64,000 nucleotides of DNA from an uncultured bacterium. Lineage in GTDB: Bacteria; Cyanobacteriota; Vampirovibrionia; Gastranaerophilales; Gastranaerophilaceae. Positions 53,004 to 62,467 of this stretch are shown one piece after another; position 1 is the first letter of the stretch, and each line of letters opens with the position of its first letter. Location: the NCBI GenBank assembly GCA_949296245.1, contig CASFNW010000001.1, positions 29,809 to 93,808 on the forward strand. Direction: 5' to 3'. The translations under genes were made by a program, and so were the position numbers. The notes beneath the pieces are model-generated. The model worked only from the letters and a program-made list of their open reading frames with translations, had not been told where the DNA came from and made no database searches.

Positions 53004-53888
53004 ATGATTGGATATAGAATATTTTTATCAATAGCATTATGTATTTTGCCTTTTTTTTGTGCACAACCTGTATCAGCTATGAAAATAGGTATAGTTGATG
53101 GTGCATCACAGGTATCAGTAGGTACAAGCAAAGATGCTGACTTAATCAGCCCATTGCATAACAAATCATTCTACAAATTAAAAGCAATGAAGCCTTATAC
53201 ATTTAAAGCAAGCGGAAATACTATATCCATAGAGCTAAACGGTCAATGGTTTAATTTAAATATTGCCAGAATTGTTATAAAACCAATTGATAAAGGATTT
53301 ATCTCTACAAAAAGACGCTGGTACAGGGGAGAATTTATTGTTGAGAACAGAGGCGGCGAACTTGTAGTTGTTAATAATTTACCGTTAGAAGATTACATGC
53401 TTGGTGTTGTTCCTTCAGAAATGCCGTCAAAATGGAATTATGAAGCTTTGAAAGCGCAGGCTATTGCTGCAAGAAGCTATGCTATTGCCAATAGAGGTAA
53501 AAGAGCAGCAAGAGGCTATGATTTAAAAGACACGCCGGAAGATCAAGCGTACGGAGGTGCATCAGCAGAAACTGCAACTACAAATAGTGCAGTTCTTGAA
53601 ACGAAAGGTATTGTTATTACTTACAACCAAAAAGTAATACCTGCATACTATTCAGCTTCTGCTGGAGGACATACGGTTAATGCTGGTGCTGTATGGAATA
53701 AAGACCTGCCATATCTGAAATCAGTTCCTTCATTTGATGACGGAGTCAAAAAAAACGGGCATGGCCTCGGCATGAGCCAGCATGGTGCTAACAATCTTGC
53801 AAAACAAGGTTACAATGCTTATCAAATCTTAACTTATTATTACAATAATGTAAAATTCGGACGTCTTGACCCTTCATGGGCTCTTTAA
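53004..53888 (+). CDS. SpoIID/LytB-domain peptidoglycan protein
   Basis: 294 residues with a cleavable-looking signal (M-I-G-Y-R-I-F-L-S ... V-S-A-M). From about 105 the SpoIID domain: L-P-L-E-D-Y-M-L-G-V-V-P-S-E138-M-P, A-L-K-A-Q-A-I-A-A-R-S-Y-A, Y-G-G-A-S, Y-S-A-S-A-G-G-H-T and G-H-G-L-G-M-S-Q-H-G-A near 255. SpoIID is a lytic transglycosylase; non-sporulating bacteria also carry such proteins for wall remodelling. Start moved to the ATG one base after the RWYD 2 stop. Confidence 0.85.
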   Translation: MIGYRIFLSIALCILPFFCAQPVSAMKIGIVDGASQVSVGTSKDADLISPLHNKSFYKLKAMKPYTFKASGNTISIELNGQWFNLNIARIVIKPIDKGFISTKRRWYRGEFIVENRGGELVVVNNLPLEDYMLGVVPSEMPSKWNYEALKAQAIAARSYAIANRGKRAARGYDLKDTPEDQAYGGASAETATTNSAVLETKGIVITYNQKVIPAYYSASAGGHTVNAGAVWNKDLPYLKSVPSFDDGVKKNGHGLGMSQHGANNLAKQGYNAYQILTYYYNNVKFGRLDPSWAL

Positions 53889-53990
53889 GATGTTTTCTGT
53901 TTTTCCCCGTAATCATTGGCATTAAGACATATACTACTATCGTAAAACTAACAATAATTTATAATTTCTGTATTTTTATATTAAAAATGC

Positions 53991-54018
53991 TTGCTAAAAT
54001 GCCAAAAATAGATATAAT
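53991..54018 (+). promoter_or_regulatory. Promoter of the HU gene
   Basis: TTGCTA (53991-53996), 16-base spacer, TATAAT (54013-54018). Confidence 0.65.
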
Positions 54019-54046
54019 AGACTTTGTTAACAAAAAGGAGGTTCTT

Positions 54047-54319
54047 ATGAACAAAGAAGAATTAGTAAAAGAAGTTGCAAAAAAAGCTAAAGTTTCTCAA
54101 AAAGCTGCTGCTGACGTTTTAGCTGCTACATTAGAAACTGTTACTAAAGCTGTTTCTAAAGGTCAAAAAGTTACTTTGGTTGGTTTCGGTACTTTTGAAC
54201 CAAGAAAAAGAGCTGCTCGTTCAGGCCGTAACCCTCAAACAGGTGCTACAATTAAAATTGCTGCTAAAACAGTTCCTGCTTTCTCAGCTGGTAAAAAATT
54301 CAAAGAAGCTGTTAAGTAG
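54047..54319 (+). CDS. hup: HU-family DNA-binding protein
   Basis: 90 residues, nucleoid-associated, bends DNA. Typical blocks: M-N-K-E-E-L-V, G-F-G-T-F-E-P-R-K-R-A-A-R-S-G-R-N-P-Q-T-G (beta arm with the proline) and A-F-S-A-G-K-K-F-K-E-A-V. AAGGAGG six bases before the ATG at 54047; the longer upstream frame is spurious. Own promoter and terminator. Confidence 0.96.
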   Translation: MNKEELVKEVAKKAKVSQKAAADVLAATLETVTKAVSKGQKVTLVGFGTFEPRKRAARSGRNPQTGATIKIAAKTVPAFSAGKKFKEAVK

Positions 54320-54335
54320 TTAATTTGTTATTTAT

Positions 54336-54373
54336 AAAAGAGCTCTTAAGGTTTACCTTTGGAGCTCTTTTTA
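54336..54373 (+). terminator. HU gene terminator
   Basis: AAAGAGCTC/GAGCTCTTT outer stem with AAGGT/ACCTT inside, followed by a T-run. Confidence 0.85.
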
Positions 54374-54394
54374 TTACATTTAAGTCATAGGTTT

Positions 54395-54433
54395 AATACA
54401 AAAGACACCGATATTACCGGTGTCTTTTGTATT
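54395..54433. terminator. ftsZ terminator
   Basis: Sixteen-base arms AATACAAAAGACACCG and CGGTGTCTTTTGTATT around a 7-base loop, 25 bases past the ftsZ stop; works on either strand. Confidence 0.8.
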
Positions 54434-54457
54434 ATTATATTAAATAAGTCTGAATTC

Positions 54458-55666
54458 CTACTTTTGTAAAAACGGAGGAATATCAATAATGCTCATCAAG
54501 TCATTTTGTGTTTTTTGAGGTGAAATAGCAGGTTTTGGCTGCGGAGCTCCGGGATTTAATGAAGGAGCACTATTTACTGCAGAATTACCTGTATTAAATG
54601 AGCTTGAGAAGAAATCTGCTGCACTGAGTGATTTTACAGATTCTTTTTTAGAAGCCATTTCCGGAGTTTTCATTTCAAATCCTGTTGCAATAACCGTGAT
54701 TTGAATTTCACCCTGAATTCTGTCATCGATAACAGAACCAAATGTGAAGATAGCATCTTCTGCGATAGCATCATGGATTACCTGAGCTGCTTCTGTAACT
54801 TCGTGCAATGTCATATCAGAACCGCCAGTAACGTTCATTATTATACCTGATGCACCGTTTATTGATGTTTCAAGCAATGGTGAATTTATAGCAAGTTTTG
54901 CTGCTTCCATTGCTCTTCCTTCACCTGTGCCTCTGCCTATACCCATTAAAGCTGAGCCGCTTGATTGCATCACTGCTTTAACATCGGCAAAGTCAACGTT
55001 TATCATACCGGGAACAGTTATTATGTCAGATATACCCTGAACACCTCTTAAGAGGACTTCATCAACAACCTGAAAAGCTTCTTTCATAGTTGTTCTTCTC
55101 TCAACTACCTCGAGAAGTTTATCATTAGGAATAACAATCAGTGCATCGACAGTTTCTTTTAATTTTTCAAGCCCCTGCATTGCCTGATTCATTCTTCTTT
55201 TGCCTTCAAAGCTGAAAGGCTTTGTAACAACACCGATTGTTAATGCGCCAAGTTCCTTTGCAATCTTAGCAACGACTGGAGCAGCACCTGTACCTGTACC
55301 TCCGCCCATGCCTGCAGTAACAAATACCATATCTGCGCCGTCTAAAGCCTGTACAATCTGATCACGTGTTTCTTCAGCAGCTTTTTCACCTACTGAAGGA
55401 TCTCCGCCTGCGCCAAGACCTTCTGTAAGTTTGCTGCCAAGCTGAATTCTGTTTTCTGCCAAAGACATTTTTAAAACTTGTGCATCAGTATTCATTGCCC
55501 AGAAGTCAACACCTGTAAGACCGGCTTTTATCATTCTGTTTACGGCATTTCCGCCGCCTCCGCCGGCTCCTATAACTTTAATATCCGCTACATTTGATGC
55601 ATGCGGAGTTTCAGTTTCTTGTTCCTTATCTCTTCTTCCAAAGATATCTGGTCCGAAATTTTCCAC
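54458..55666 (-). CDS. ftsZ: Cell division protein FtsZ
   Basis: Tubulin-like GTPase of the division ring. 402 residues; N-terminal [17 protein letters not shown], tubulin signature G-M-G-G-G-T-G-T-G near 120, and a C-terminal tail I-D-I-P-P-F-L-Q-K that binds FtsA/ZipA-like partners. GTG start after GAGGAAAATAA. No dcw neighbours (ftsA, mur) in this window, so it is separate from a division operon. The upstream 55667-55958 is AT-rich spacer with promoter-like elements only. Confidence 0.97.
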   Translation of the reverse strand: MENFGPDIFGRRDKEQETETPHASNVADIKVIGAGGGGGNAVNRMIKAGLTGVDFWAMNTDAQVLKMSLAENRIQLGSKLTEGLGAGGDPSVGEKAAEETRDQIVQALDGADMVFVTAGMGGGTGTGAAPVVAKIAKELGALTIGVVTKPFSFEGKRRMNQAMQGLEKLKETVDALIVIPNDKLLEVVERRTTMKEAFQVVDEVLLRGVQGISDIITVPGMINVDFADVKAVMQSSGSALMGIGRGTGEGRAMEAAKLAINSPLLETSINGASGIIMNVTGGSDMTLHEVTEAAQVIHDAIAEDAIFTFGSVIDDRIQGEIQITVIATGFEMKTPEMASKKESVKSLSAADFFSSSFNTGNSAVNSAPSLNPGAPQPKPAISPQKTQNDLMSIIDIPPFLQK

Positions 55667-55958
55667 TTATTTTCCTCTTTCAATCTAATCTTTTTTTACC
55701 GAAAGGCTATTTATATTACAACTTAATCATTATAGTATTTTAAAAAAATTAAATAGTAAAGAAAATTAAGATATTTTAATACTTTTTTTAATATAAGTTA
55801 AAAATTCAGTTAACTTTTTTTGTGTCTGTTATATTATAAATGAGTGTCATCTATTCTTGATGTTTTTGATGTTAACATTGCTTAATATTTCAGGGAATTA
55901 TGCGCAAATTTAAATATTCACCGTTTTTATTTATATAGAAGTGTGTTTAAGGTGGGAC

Positions 55959-57407
55959 ATGAAAGTACAAGCAAATTTAAATAGGGTTTTGACGCCGCAG
56001 AAAAATTCTACGGCAAATTATAGACCGGCATTTAAAAGCGCTTATTCTCCTAGGTGTTATAAGGAAGTAAGAGATTTGGGAAATGCTGTTTACCGTAATT
56101 CTAAAGGTACACAAAAGTTATTGATGTCTTTATATTTAAATAGCGGTGAAACACTGAATAACCTTGTTACTGCCATAGGTACGGCAGGTGTTGCCCCGAT
56201 ATTTATAGCTTTTAACCCTTTGTCCAAAGAAGATATAAAAAGTAAAGAATATACGGCGCTAAGACAACCAATTTCTGCTGGTATTACACTTGCGACGCAG
56301 CTTTTTGTAATGAAAAACTATAATAAATGGATTGATTCGCATGCTGCATTTTTGGGCGCTGATGAAATGGATTTGAGCGCAAAACCACCGGCTTCAGTCC
56401 TCAGACCAAGAGTCAAAGAAGAATATAAGTCTTACAAGGCTCAATGTATAAGAGACGGTATACTGCCTCAAAGGAAATCCGAATGGATTGCTGACAGAAT
56501 TATTCAACTTCAGGACGAAGCTTATTATAACCAGCTTAAAAATTTAAGACAAAATATGGACATATCGACAATTTCTATGAAGGATATTGTCAAACCTTCT
56601 GAAGTTGAACAAATGAAAAATGTTGTCTTTAAAGATGTCTTAAAAAATAAATTCAATTTTACGGACGAAGAGTTGAATTTATTCAAAAATTATAATGATT
56701 TTAAATCAAAAGGTAAAAATTTAATTAAAGCAAAACAGCTTGATAAAACTTTAATACATGATGCAATTAACAGCAAGGCAGAGGATGTTGCTATAAAAGA
56801 ACTGGAAGAAGCAATTGCCATGGAAGCTAAGGTTAAATTCAAATCTTCCAAGGTTTTAAAAGAAATGATATCTGATTTTGAAAAGGGTAAGCTTCAAATT
56901 AGAGAAAAATATAAATTAACAAATGATGCAGAAGCTAATCATAAGGCAGTTGAAGCAATTGAAAAGGAAATTCAAGAATTATCAAAGAAAATTTATGATG
57001 CTAAACTGCAAAAGTTGAAAGTGAAATATGATGAAATAGTTGCAAAATCAGAAGAACTTAAAACGGAAGCTGAAAAAATAACTGAATATGCTTATAATAA
57101 AATTTTTAAAGCCGGCAGCATAGAGAATATAAAATTCCACGGTGACACTCTTGAAGATGCTGAAAGAAGTGTAAAAATTAAGAAATGGCTGAATACAAGA
57201 ATTAATAAATCTGAAGCAAAATTAAAGGGTTGGAAAGATAGAAGCGGTGTTCTTGTCGGTTTGGCAATTCTTCCTATTGCCTGCGGAATTCTTAACTGGT
57301 CTTATCCGAGAATAATGGAAAAATTCTTCCCTAATTTAAGTGCTGCAAAAAAAGAAAAGGCAAATGCTCTACAAGAACAGACTGACAAAGTAAAGGAGGC
57401 TAAATAA
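55959..57407 (+). CDS. Tagged membrane/coiled-coil protein, first gene of operon
   Basis: 482 residues. Near the N-terminus Y-R-P-A-F-K-S-A (about 21-28) fits the shared tag. Two hydrophobic segments at about 60-75 and 95-110 (T-A-I-G-T-A-G-V-A-P-I-F-I-A), then a long charged coiled-coil (about 225-395) and a further hydrophobic segment near 435-450 before a charged tail. Start is the ATG with AAGGTGG; the frame runs from 55941. One-base overlap with the next gene (TAATG). Lineage-specific; unknown function. Looks like an envelope or organelle-like structural factor. Confidence 0.6.
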   Translation: MKVQANLNRVLTPQKNSTANYRPAFKSAYSPRCYKEVRDLGNAVYRNSKGTQKLLMSLYLNSGETLNNLVTAIGTAGVAPIFIAFNPLSKEDIKSKEYTALRQPISAGITLATQLFVMKNYNKWIDSHAAFLGADEMDLSAKPPASVLRPRVKEEYKSYKAQCIRDGILPQRKSEWIADRIIQLQDEAYYNQLKNLRQNMDISTISMKDIVKPSEVEQMKNVVFKDVLKNKFNFTDEELNLFKNYNDFKSKGKNLIKAKQLDKTLIHDAINSKAEDVAIKELEEAIAMEAKVKFKSSKVLKEMISDFEKGKLQIREKYKLTNDAEANHKAVEAIEKEIQELSKKIYDAKLQKLKVKYDEIVAKSEELKTEAEKITEYAYNKIFKAGSIENIKFHGDTLEDAERSVKIKKWLNTRINKSEAKLKGWKDRSGVLVGLAILPIACGILNWSYPRIMEKFFPNLSAAKKEKANALQEQTDKVKEAK

Positions 57408-58150
57408 TGGCTCCTGTAATTAGCGGTAAAAATCTATATAACAATCTTTTTAATACTAAGTTATTAAAGAAAATGATTCCGGATAACCCTACTGCTGCTG
57501 CTGCGAATCTTGCTTTAATTTCTACAATCACTAAAGATATTGTAAATTGTTATTATTATACGACGCAGAGTTATCATAATAAAAAAATTCCTGATGATAA
57601 AAGAAATTTTGTTACTTCTTTAGATTTGTCTAACGGTATTATGAATGTTGTTGTTCCTTTATTATCTGCACCGGTTGTAAAAAAATATTCTCCTATGCTT
57701 TTTAATAAGTGGTTTGGAAAATTATTCAATAATAATGCTGCTGAAAGAATGTATGAAACTCTTTCTAAAAACGGTGTTAAAACAACACAAAAGGCTGTTG
57801 AAAATATTCTTAGTAATAAAGCATTTAAATGGGCAAATGCAGGATTTGCCGTTATATCTGTATTGGTATTTTCACAGATAATATGCAAACGTATTATCAC
57901 TCCGAGTGTTGCTACTCCTCTTGCTGATGTATTTAAAAAACAGTTGGAGAAAATGGAGGCAAGAAAAGCAAATAAATCTGATACAAAAGAAAATGTACAA
58001 CAGAATACTAATAACAAGACGAATGTAAATAATTCTGATGTCTCTGATAATCAGGCTATTGCGAAAAATCCTCCTATTTATATAATAGATTCGACTACGT
58101 TTGATAAATTTGATAAAATAATTACTAAACCTGTCAATTTTAAAAAATAG
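57407..58150 (+). CDS. Membrane protein, second gene of operon
   Basis: 247 residues. Several hydrophobic segments: about 26-44 (A-A-A-A-N-L-A-L-I-S-T), 74-92 and 142-160 (A-V-I-S-V-L-V-F-S-Q-I). Then a Lys/Asn/Thr-rich tail. The hydrophobic-then-charged-tail end resembles that of the first gene and suggests the two are related halves. Start overlaps the preceding stop. No recognised family or catalytic residues. Confidence 0.55.
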   Translation: MAPVISGKNLYNNLFNTKLLKKMIPDNPTAAAANLALISTITKDIVNCYYYTTQSYHNKKIPDDKRNFVTSLDLSNGIMNVVVPLLSAPVVKKYSPMLFNKWFGKLFNNNAAERMYETLSKNGVKTTQKAVENILSNKAFKWANAGFAVISVLVFSQIICKRIITPSVATPLADVFKKQLEKMEARKANKSDTKENVQQNTNNKTNVNNSDVSDNQAIAKNPPIYIIDSTTFDKFDKIITKPVNFKK

Positions 58151-58178
58151 TTACCCCATAACACCTAAGGAGCACTAT

Positions 58179-58535
58179 ATGTCTATATTGCCAATCTATT
58201 CGGGTATGAATTTTACATATAATAAAAATTCTAAACCGAACAAAATCAACAGTAATATTAGAACTTCACATCAAAGTTTTGCTGGTAATCCTTCAAGAAA
58301 ATATGAATCTGCTGAAGCACGTGCTGAAAGAGAATACTTTGAAAACATCAGAAAGGCACAGGAAGAACGTGCCCGCTTTGATGCTTTTAACAGAAAGGTC
58401 CATTATGCCAGAGACCATGGCCTCGACCCGGCATGTCTTGATATAAGAGACTTTTACGAAAAACCTGAGCCCATTGATTATGATGATTATGAGGCTTTAG
58501 GCGAATTGTATGATGACAGCTGCGATTATATTTAG
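58179..58535 (+). CDS. Tagged small charged protein, third gene of operon
   Basis: 118 residues. N-terminus holds H-Q-S-F-A-G-N-P (about 32-39), a version of the tag. The middle has a charged helix (R-A-E-R-E-Y-F-E-N-I-R-K-A-Q-E-E-R) and the end is acidic and Tyr/Asp-rich. AAGGAGCACTAT before the ATG. 28 bases after the second gene, so likely one operon. Ends overlapping the convergent permease gene by four bases. Function unknown. Confidence 0.55.
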   Translation: MSILPIYSGMNFTYNKNSKPNKINSNIRTSHQSFAGNPSRKYESAEARAEREYFENIRKAQEERARFDAFNRKVHYARDHGLDPACLDIRDFYEKPEPIDYDDYEALGELYDDSCDYI

Positions 58536-59881
58536 GAAAGTTTTTTCCAAACATAAAACACAGGTATGCCGGCGATTGTTATAAACAATCCCGGTATTGT
58601 GTATAGCGGTTTATATATTGTAAGGCATATAACAATATATGTTGCAAGAATTAAAAATGTTACGGGGAAAAAATTATTTATTTTAAATCCACTGTTACTG
58701 CTGAATTTTTTTCTGTATACAAATACTCCTGCTGTAACAAGGATATAAAATATTAATGAAGCATAAATAACAAAATCCAGAAGTTCTGAATAATTGCCCC
58801 ACAGTATTAATATGCAAATCCATAGACATTGCGCCCAAAGAGAATTTACAGGGACTTTGGTCTTTCTGTTTATTGCTGCAAGCGGTCTGAAAAAAGCTCT
58901 GTCTTTTGCCATTTTATAGTATACTCTGGAGCCGGTTAGAATCATTCCGTTTGCACAGCCGAATGCAGATATCATTATAACTACTGCAATTATATCTTTG
59001 CCCAGAGTTCCGAAAATTTCTTGTATAGTACGTGCGGCAACTATATCCTGCGGGGCTGTTTTTATTGCTTCCAGCGGAAGAACAGTGATATAAGTCATAT
59101 TGATTAATAAATAAAGCGCTACTACGAGAAACACTCCATATATCAGTGCTCTTGGTATATTCTTTTTAGGCTGTTTTACTTCTCCTGCTATAAAAGTTAT
59201 ATTGTTCCACGTAATAGATGCAAATAAAGCACCGACTATTGCTACAGCCATTGTGTTTATTGTTGAATAATCTATAGAAACCGGCACAGAAAAGTTCTGA
59301 ATAAGTATGTTTGCATTAAACCCAAAAATCAGTCCGATAATAACGAGTGCTGCAAGTGACAAGACTTTTGTTACAGTGAATATATTCTGTGTAATTACAC
59401 CGTATTTTATACCTCGAGAATTTAAGTAACTTAGAAATATAACAGTTAAAATAGAAAACAACTGCTGGGTAGAAAAATTAAAATGCCCTATGTTAAATAA
59501 TACATTATCTGTACTGACAACAGGAGCAACTATTCCAAAAAACTTAGCAAAAGCAACACATACAGCTGCAATTGTCCCTGTCTGAATCACCAGAAACAAA
59601 GTCCATCCATATAAAAAAGCAATTTGCTCATTAAAAATTTTTTTTAGATATACATACTGACCGCCTTCATCTGTAATATTTGCTGCAAGTTCACATAAAG
59701 ACAGCCCACCGCATAATGTAATAAATCCTGCTATGCACCATATTAAAATCAAAAGTAATCCGGAATTTACCTGTCTCGCAATGTCAGATGATACGATAAA
59801 TATACCGCAGCCTATCATTGAGCCTGCTACTATAGATATTGCATCGGGGAGAGATAGTGTTCTTTTTAAATCATCAGTCAT
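58532..59881 (-). CDS. APC-family amino acid permease
   Basis: 449 residues, about 12 helices. Early M-I-G-C-G-I-F-I near 23 is the APC substrate-binding loop; G-G-L-S-L-C-E-L-A near 58 and W-N-N-I-T-F-I-A-G-E near 225 are also family-like. Substrate (amino acid or polyamine) not readable. Monocistronic. The 113 bases upstream contain promoter-like sequence shared with the divergent gene. Confidence 0.85.
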   Translation of the reverse strand: MTDDLKRTLSLPDAISIVAGSMIGCGIFIVSSDIARQVNSGLLLILIWCIAGFITLCGGLSLCELAANITDEGGQYVYLKKIFNEQIAFLYGWTLFLVIQTGTIAAVCVAFAKFFGIVAPVVSTDNVLFNIGHFNFSTQQLFSILTVIFLSYLNSRGIKYGVITQNIFTVTKVLSLAALVIIGLIFGFNANILIQNFSVPVSIDYSTINTMAVAIVGALFASITWNNITFIAGEVKQPKKNIPRALIYGVFLVVALYLLINMTYITVLPLEAIKTAPQDIVAARTIQEIFGTLGKDIIAVVIMISAFGCANGMILTGSRVYYKMAKDRAFFRPLAAINRKTKVPVNSLWAQCLWICILILWGNYSELLDFVIYASLIFYILVTAGVFVYRKKFSSNSGFKINNFFPVTFLILATYIVICLTIYKPLYTIPGLFITIAGIPVFYVWKKLS

Positions 59882-59994
59882 ATGCTACATATTATTATAA
59901 AAATATTTATATTTAAATATTTTGCATTATTTGTAAATATAAAGCTTTTTATATATAATCACTACATTGGTTTCTAATAATACCGGTATAGAAG

Positions 59995-60837
59995 ATGTAC
60001 AGCGAAAATGAATTAAATGATTTGCTTTTTGATGATTATGAAAAAGAAAATTATGAAGTTGTATTATCAAAATTGAATTCTATTTTGCAAGAAGAGCCTG
60101 ATAATAAATACGCCTTAAAATTTAAAATTGATGTGCTTAGCTGCTCAGGTAAATACAATGATGCAATGGAGTTGTGCAATCATTGTTTAAAATACAGCCA
60201 AGATATAGAATTTTTGACAGCTAAGGCGGAGATTTTGTTGGGGTTAAATAAGTATAATGAATGCATAAAACTTTGCAATCAGCTTCTTTTAGCTGATCCA
60301 AAAAATAAACATATCCGTAGAATACTTAAATTAGCTGATCAATCAGATTTAGGTATCTTTAATTTATTAAAAATACGTGCTGTACAAATAATAGTTGTTT
60401 TATTAAGTTTTTTCTGGATAGTTTATTTTCATCCTACCAGAGAGACTATGGTATGTAATGAACAATTTAATTGCAGAATTGAACACGAATTTTTCAACAA
60501 ATTTGTTTTTACAAGATATTTGAAACTAAATTTATATTCAAATATAGAACTTAATAAGTCAATGGATTTATCCAAACACGATCATGCCAGAATAAAATAT
60601 GATGGCAAAGATCCGTTTATTTTTTATGTTTTAAGTTCAACCCTGATATTAGACAGTGAACTCAATGAGTTCTATCAAAATGAATTTAATAAATTGCTGG
60701 CATATAAAAAGAACCCGAAAAACGGATATAAGATTCATAGCTGTGCTAACTCTTTTGTGTTTTATTTATGGTTAATTATATATATTGTTATTGTATTATG
60801 TTGTATATCACCAAAATCATTAAAGATTAAAAAATAA
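59995..60837 (+). CDS. TPR protein with two membrane helices
   Basis: 280 residues. Residues 5-115 are about three TPR-like units (A-L-K-F-K-I-D, A-M-E-L-C-N-H, C-I-K-L-C-N-Q). A membrane helix at about 128-143 (I-I-V-V-L-L-S-F-F-W), an extracytoplasmic-looking domain with paired Cys (C-N-E-Q-F-N-C), and a C-terminal helix near 255-270. TPR is on the cytoplasmic side by prediction. Function unknown. Confidence 0.6.
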   Translation: MYSENELNDLLFDDYEKENYEVVLSKLNSILQEEPDNKYALKFKIDVLSCSGKYNDAMELCNHCLKYSQDIEFLTAKAEILLGLNKYNECIKLCNQLLLADPKNKHIRRILKLADQSDLGIFNLLKIRAVQIIVVLLSFFWIVYFHPTRETMVCNEQFNCRIEHEFFNKFVFTRYLKLNLYSNIELNKSMDLSKHDHARIKYDGKDPFIFYVLSSTLILDSELNEFYQNEFNKLLAYKKNPKNGYKIHSCANSFVFYLWLIIYIVIVLCCISPKSLKIKK

Positions 60838-60880
60838 TTATAAAAATCTATTCTTTTTTATTTTATTTTTGTTAACAATT

Positions 60881-60909
60881 TTGAAACTTATAAGAAGTGT
60901 TAATATAAT
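60881..60909 (+). promoter_or_regulatory. Promoter of the tagged gene at 60985
   Basis: TTGAAA (60881-60886), 17-base spacer, TATAAT (60904-60909). Confidence 0.75.
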
Positions 60910-60984
60910 TTAAAATAATAATAGTTTTCTGGCAAAAATTTTTTTTAGGAGTTTTATATAAAAAAAGAATAGGGAGAATTGTGT

Positions 60985-61485
60985 ATGATTCAAAGAATTA
61001 ATTTTGCAGTTCCGTCTGCTAATCAAGTTAAAATGAAAAAAAACATTTCCCAACCGGTTGAGACTGCGACTGCCGCTCAACCTATCCAAACACAACAGTC
61101 TAAAGTCTCATTTAAAGGTTTTTGGGCTGATATATTTGGCGGCGACAACGGAGGCGATGTTTTGTATGACGATACTGTTGCACTAGTAAATAGTGCACGT
61201 GAAAATTTACTTGCGCTTGGTAAGAAAAAAGGTACGACACTTTGCGATGACGGCACTTTAATACGTTATGAAGTGTTGAAAAGAGGAATATCTGTTGATT
61301 TGGACAATCCGTCAAGAAATTTTAAAGAAAAATACGGACATAATACTATTGGCATTATGACGGAAGATGGCTGTGTAACTTGGTATACCCCAACTGCTTC
61401 TTTTATGATAAGTGAACTTGATAAAGGTACAGTTGATAAGCCGCTTAGAGAATACTTGCCTGTTTTGTGCAAAATAAAGATTTAA
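60985..61485 (+). CDS. Tagged small protein, unknown
   Basis: 166 residues. The leader is Ala/Gln/Thr-rich and ends in S-K-V-S-F-K-G-F (about 38-45), the tag in clear form. The rest is a compact mixed domain (about 60-165) with G-H-N-T-I-G-I-M-T-E-D-G-C-V-T-W-Y. No signal peptide. AGGGAG eight bases before the ATG at 60985; the GTG at 60979 is not preferred. A good promoter is upstream. No recognised family. Confidence 0.6.
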   Translation: MIQRINFAVPSANQVKMKKNISQPVETATAAQPIQTQQSKVSFKGFWADIFGGDNGGDVLYDDTVALVNSARENLLALGKKKGTTLCDDGTLIRYEVLKRGISVDLDNPSRNFKEKYGHNTIGIMTEDGCVTWYTPTASFMISELDKGTVDKPLREYLPVLCKIKI

Positions 61486-61572
61486 TCATTTTTTTATACT
61501 TTTAAATGATATTTATTATTCTTGAATAGAAGAAAATTTTATAATACAATTTTTTATAATTGAATAATAAAT

Positions 61573-61675
61573 GTTTTCTAGGGTTCCGCAATTTTATATT
61601 GGACTGGACCAAGAGAAAACTCACAACATGTGAACACGGAAGGACAAAAGCCTGGGAGATATAACTCTCAGGCTT
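61573..61675 (+). promoter_or_regulatory. Guanidine-I (ykkC) riboswitch
   Basis: The class hallmarks appear in order: CTAGGGTTCCG (61579-61589), GGACTGGACCAAGAG, ACACGGAAGGACAAAAGCC and GGGAGATATAACTCTC, then the closing P3 stem AAGCCTGGGAG/CTCTCAGGCTT (61648-61658 with 61665-61675). It directly precedes a Gdx/SugE exporter gene, the classic target. Guanidine binding would increase expression. The ribosome site lies about ten bases after the stem. Confidence 0.85.
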
Positions 61676-61697
61676 ATTGCAATTGAAAGGATAAATT

Positions 61698-62015
61698 ATG
61701 CATTGGTTATATTTGTTTATCGCAGGTATGTTTGAAATAAGCTGGGCAATTGGTCTTAAATTTACGCATGGATTTACCTTCATCATTCCATCTATACTTA
61801 CTGTAATTGGAATGATAGCCAGCTTTTATTTCCTTGCACTTGCTCTAAAGCATTTGCCTCTGGGAACTGCATATGCTATTTGGACAGGTATTGGAACAAT
61901 CGGCACTGTATTATTTGGAGTTATTTTATTTAAAGAACCTGTTACCGTAATGCGCCTAGTTTGTATTGCTTTAATTATATGCGGAATTACAGGGCTTAAG
62001 TTACTAGCTCATTAA
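61698..62015 (+). CDS. gdx: SMR-family guanidinium exporter (Gdx/SugE)
   Basis: 105 residues, four membrane helices. E13 in F-E-I-S-W-A-I-G-L-K is the proton/guanidinium-coupling glutamate; G-T-A-Y-A-I-W-T-G-I-G near 57-67 is diagnostic of the SugE/Gdx branch rather than Emr-type drug exporters. Exports guanidinium ions. The guanidine-I riboswitch upstream fits this substrate. AAAGGA six bases before the ATG. Confidence 0.92.
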   Translation: MHWLYLFIAGMFEISWAIGLKFTHGFTFIIPSILTVIGMIASFYFLALALKHLPLGTAYAIWTGIGTIGTVLFGVILFKEPVTVMRLVCIALIICGITGLKLLAH

Positions 62016-62446
62016 GAAAAATGAATAAATACGCTTAGTAATTTTGTAAGCTTTGATAAAAATAATTAAGTAATAGCAGGTGCAAATACACTGATAGTTT
62101 TATCATTAATAATACGGATAAAGATTATTGAAAGTATTAGCTTTGGCATACTTTAAGTGTATCCTCATGATAACTCAAACAGGTATAATTACTGATTCTG
62201 CTTCTAATCAAGTGTCACTAGATTAGACATACAATAAACTGGATAAAAAATACAAGCGCACACAATTAAAATCACTGCTTATTGTAAAAGAACACATGGT
62301 TTGATTATTTGTTACAGATGGTTTGATTTTTGGGGACACTTTGTGTTGGGGTAGAAACCCTACAAGCTCTTTGAATTTATTATGTTACAATATCTTCATA
62401 TATTAGCAAAAAAGATATTTATGAATTTTGTTATAAAAAAGTTCAT
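62016..62446. other. Non-coding stretch with short repeats
   Basis: No gene seen in 431 bases. It holds TGGTTTGATTATTT at 62297-62310 and a related TGGTTTGATTTTT at 62319-62331, copies of which also occur beyond the next gene. It also has GTTGGGGTAGAAA near 62344, repeated inside the next gene near 62954. Possibly a remnant of a mobile or repeat element. Confidence 0.5.
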
Positions 62447-62467
62447 ATGTTAAGAAAGGAAAAAAAT

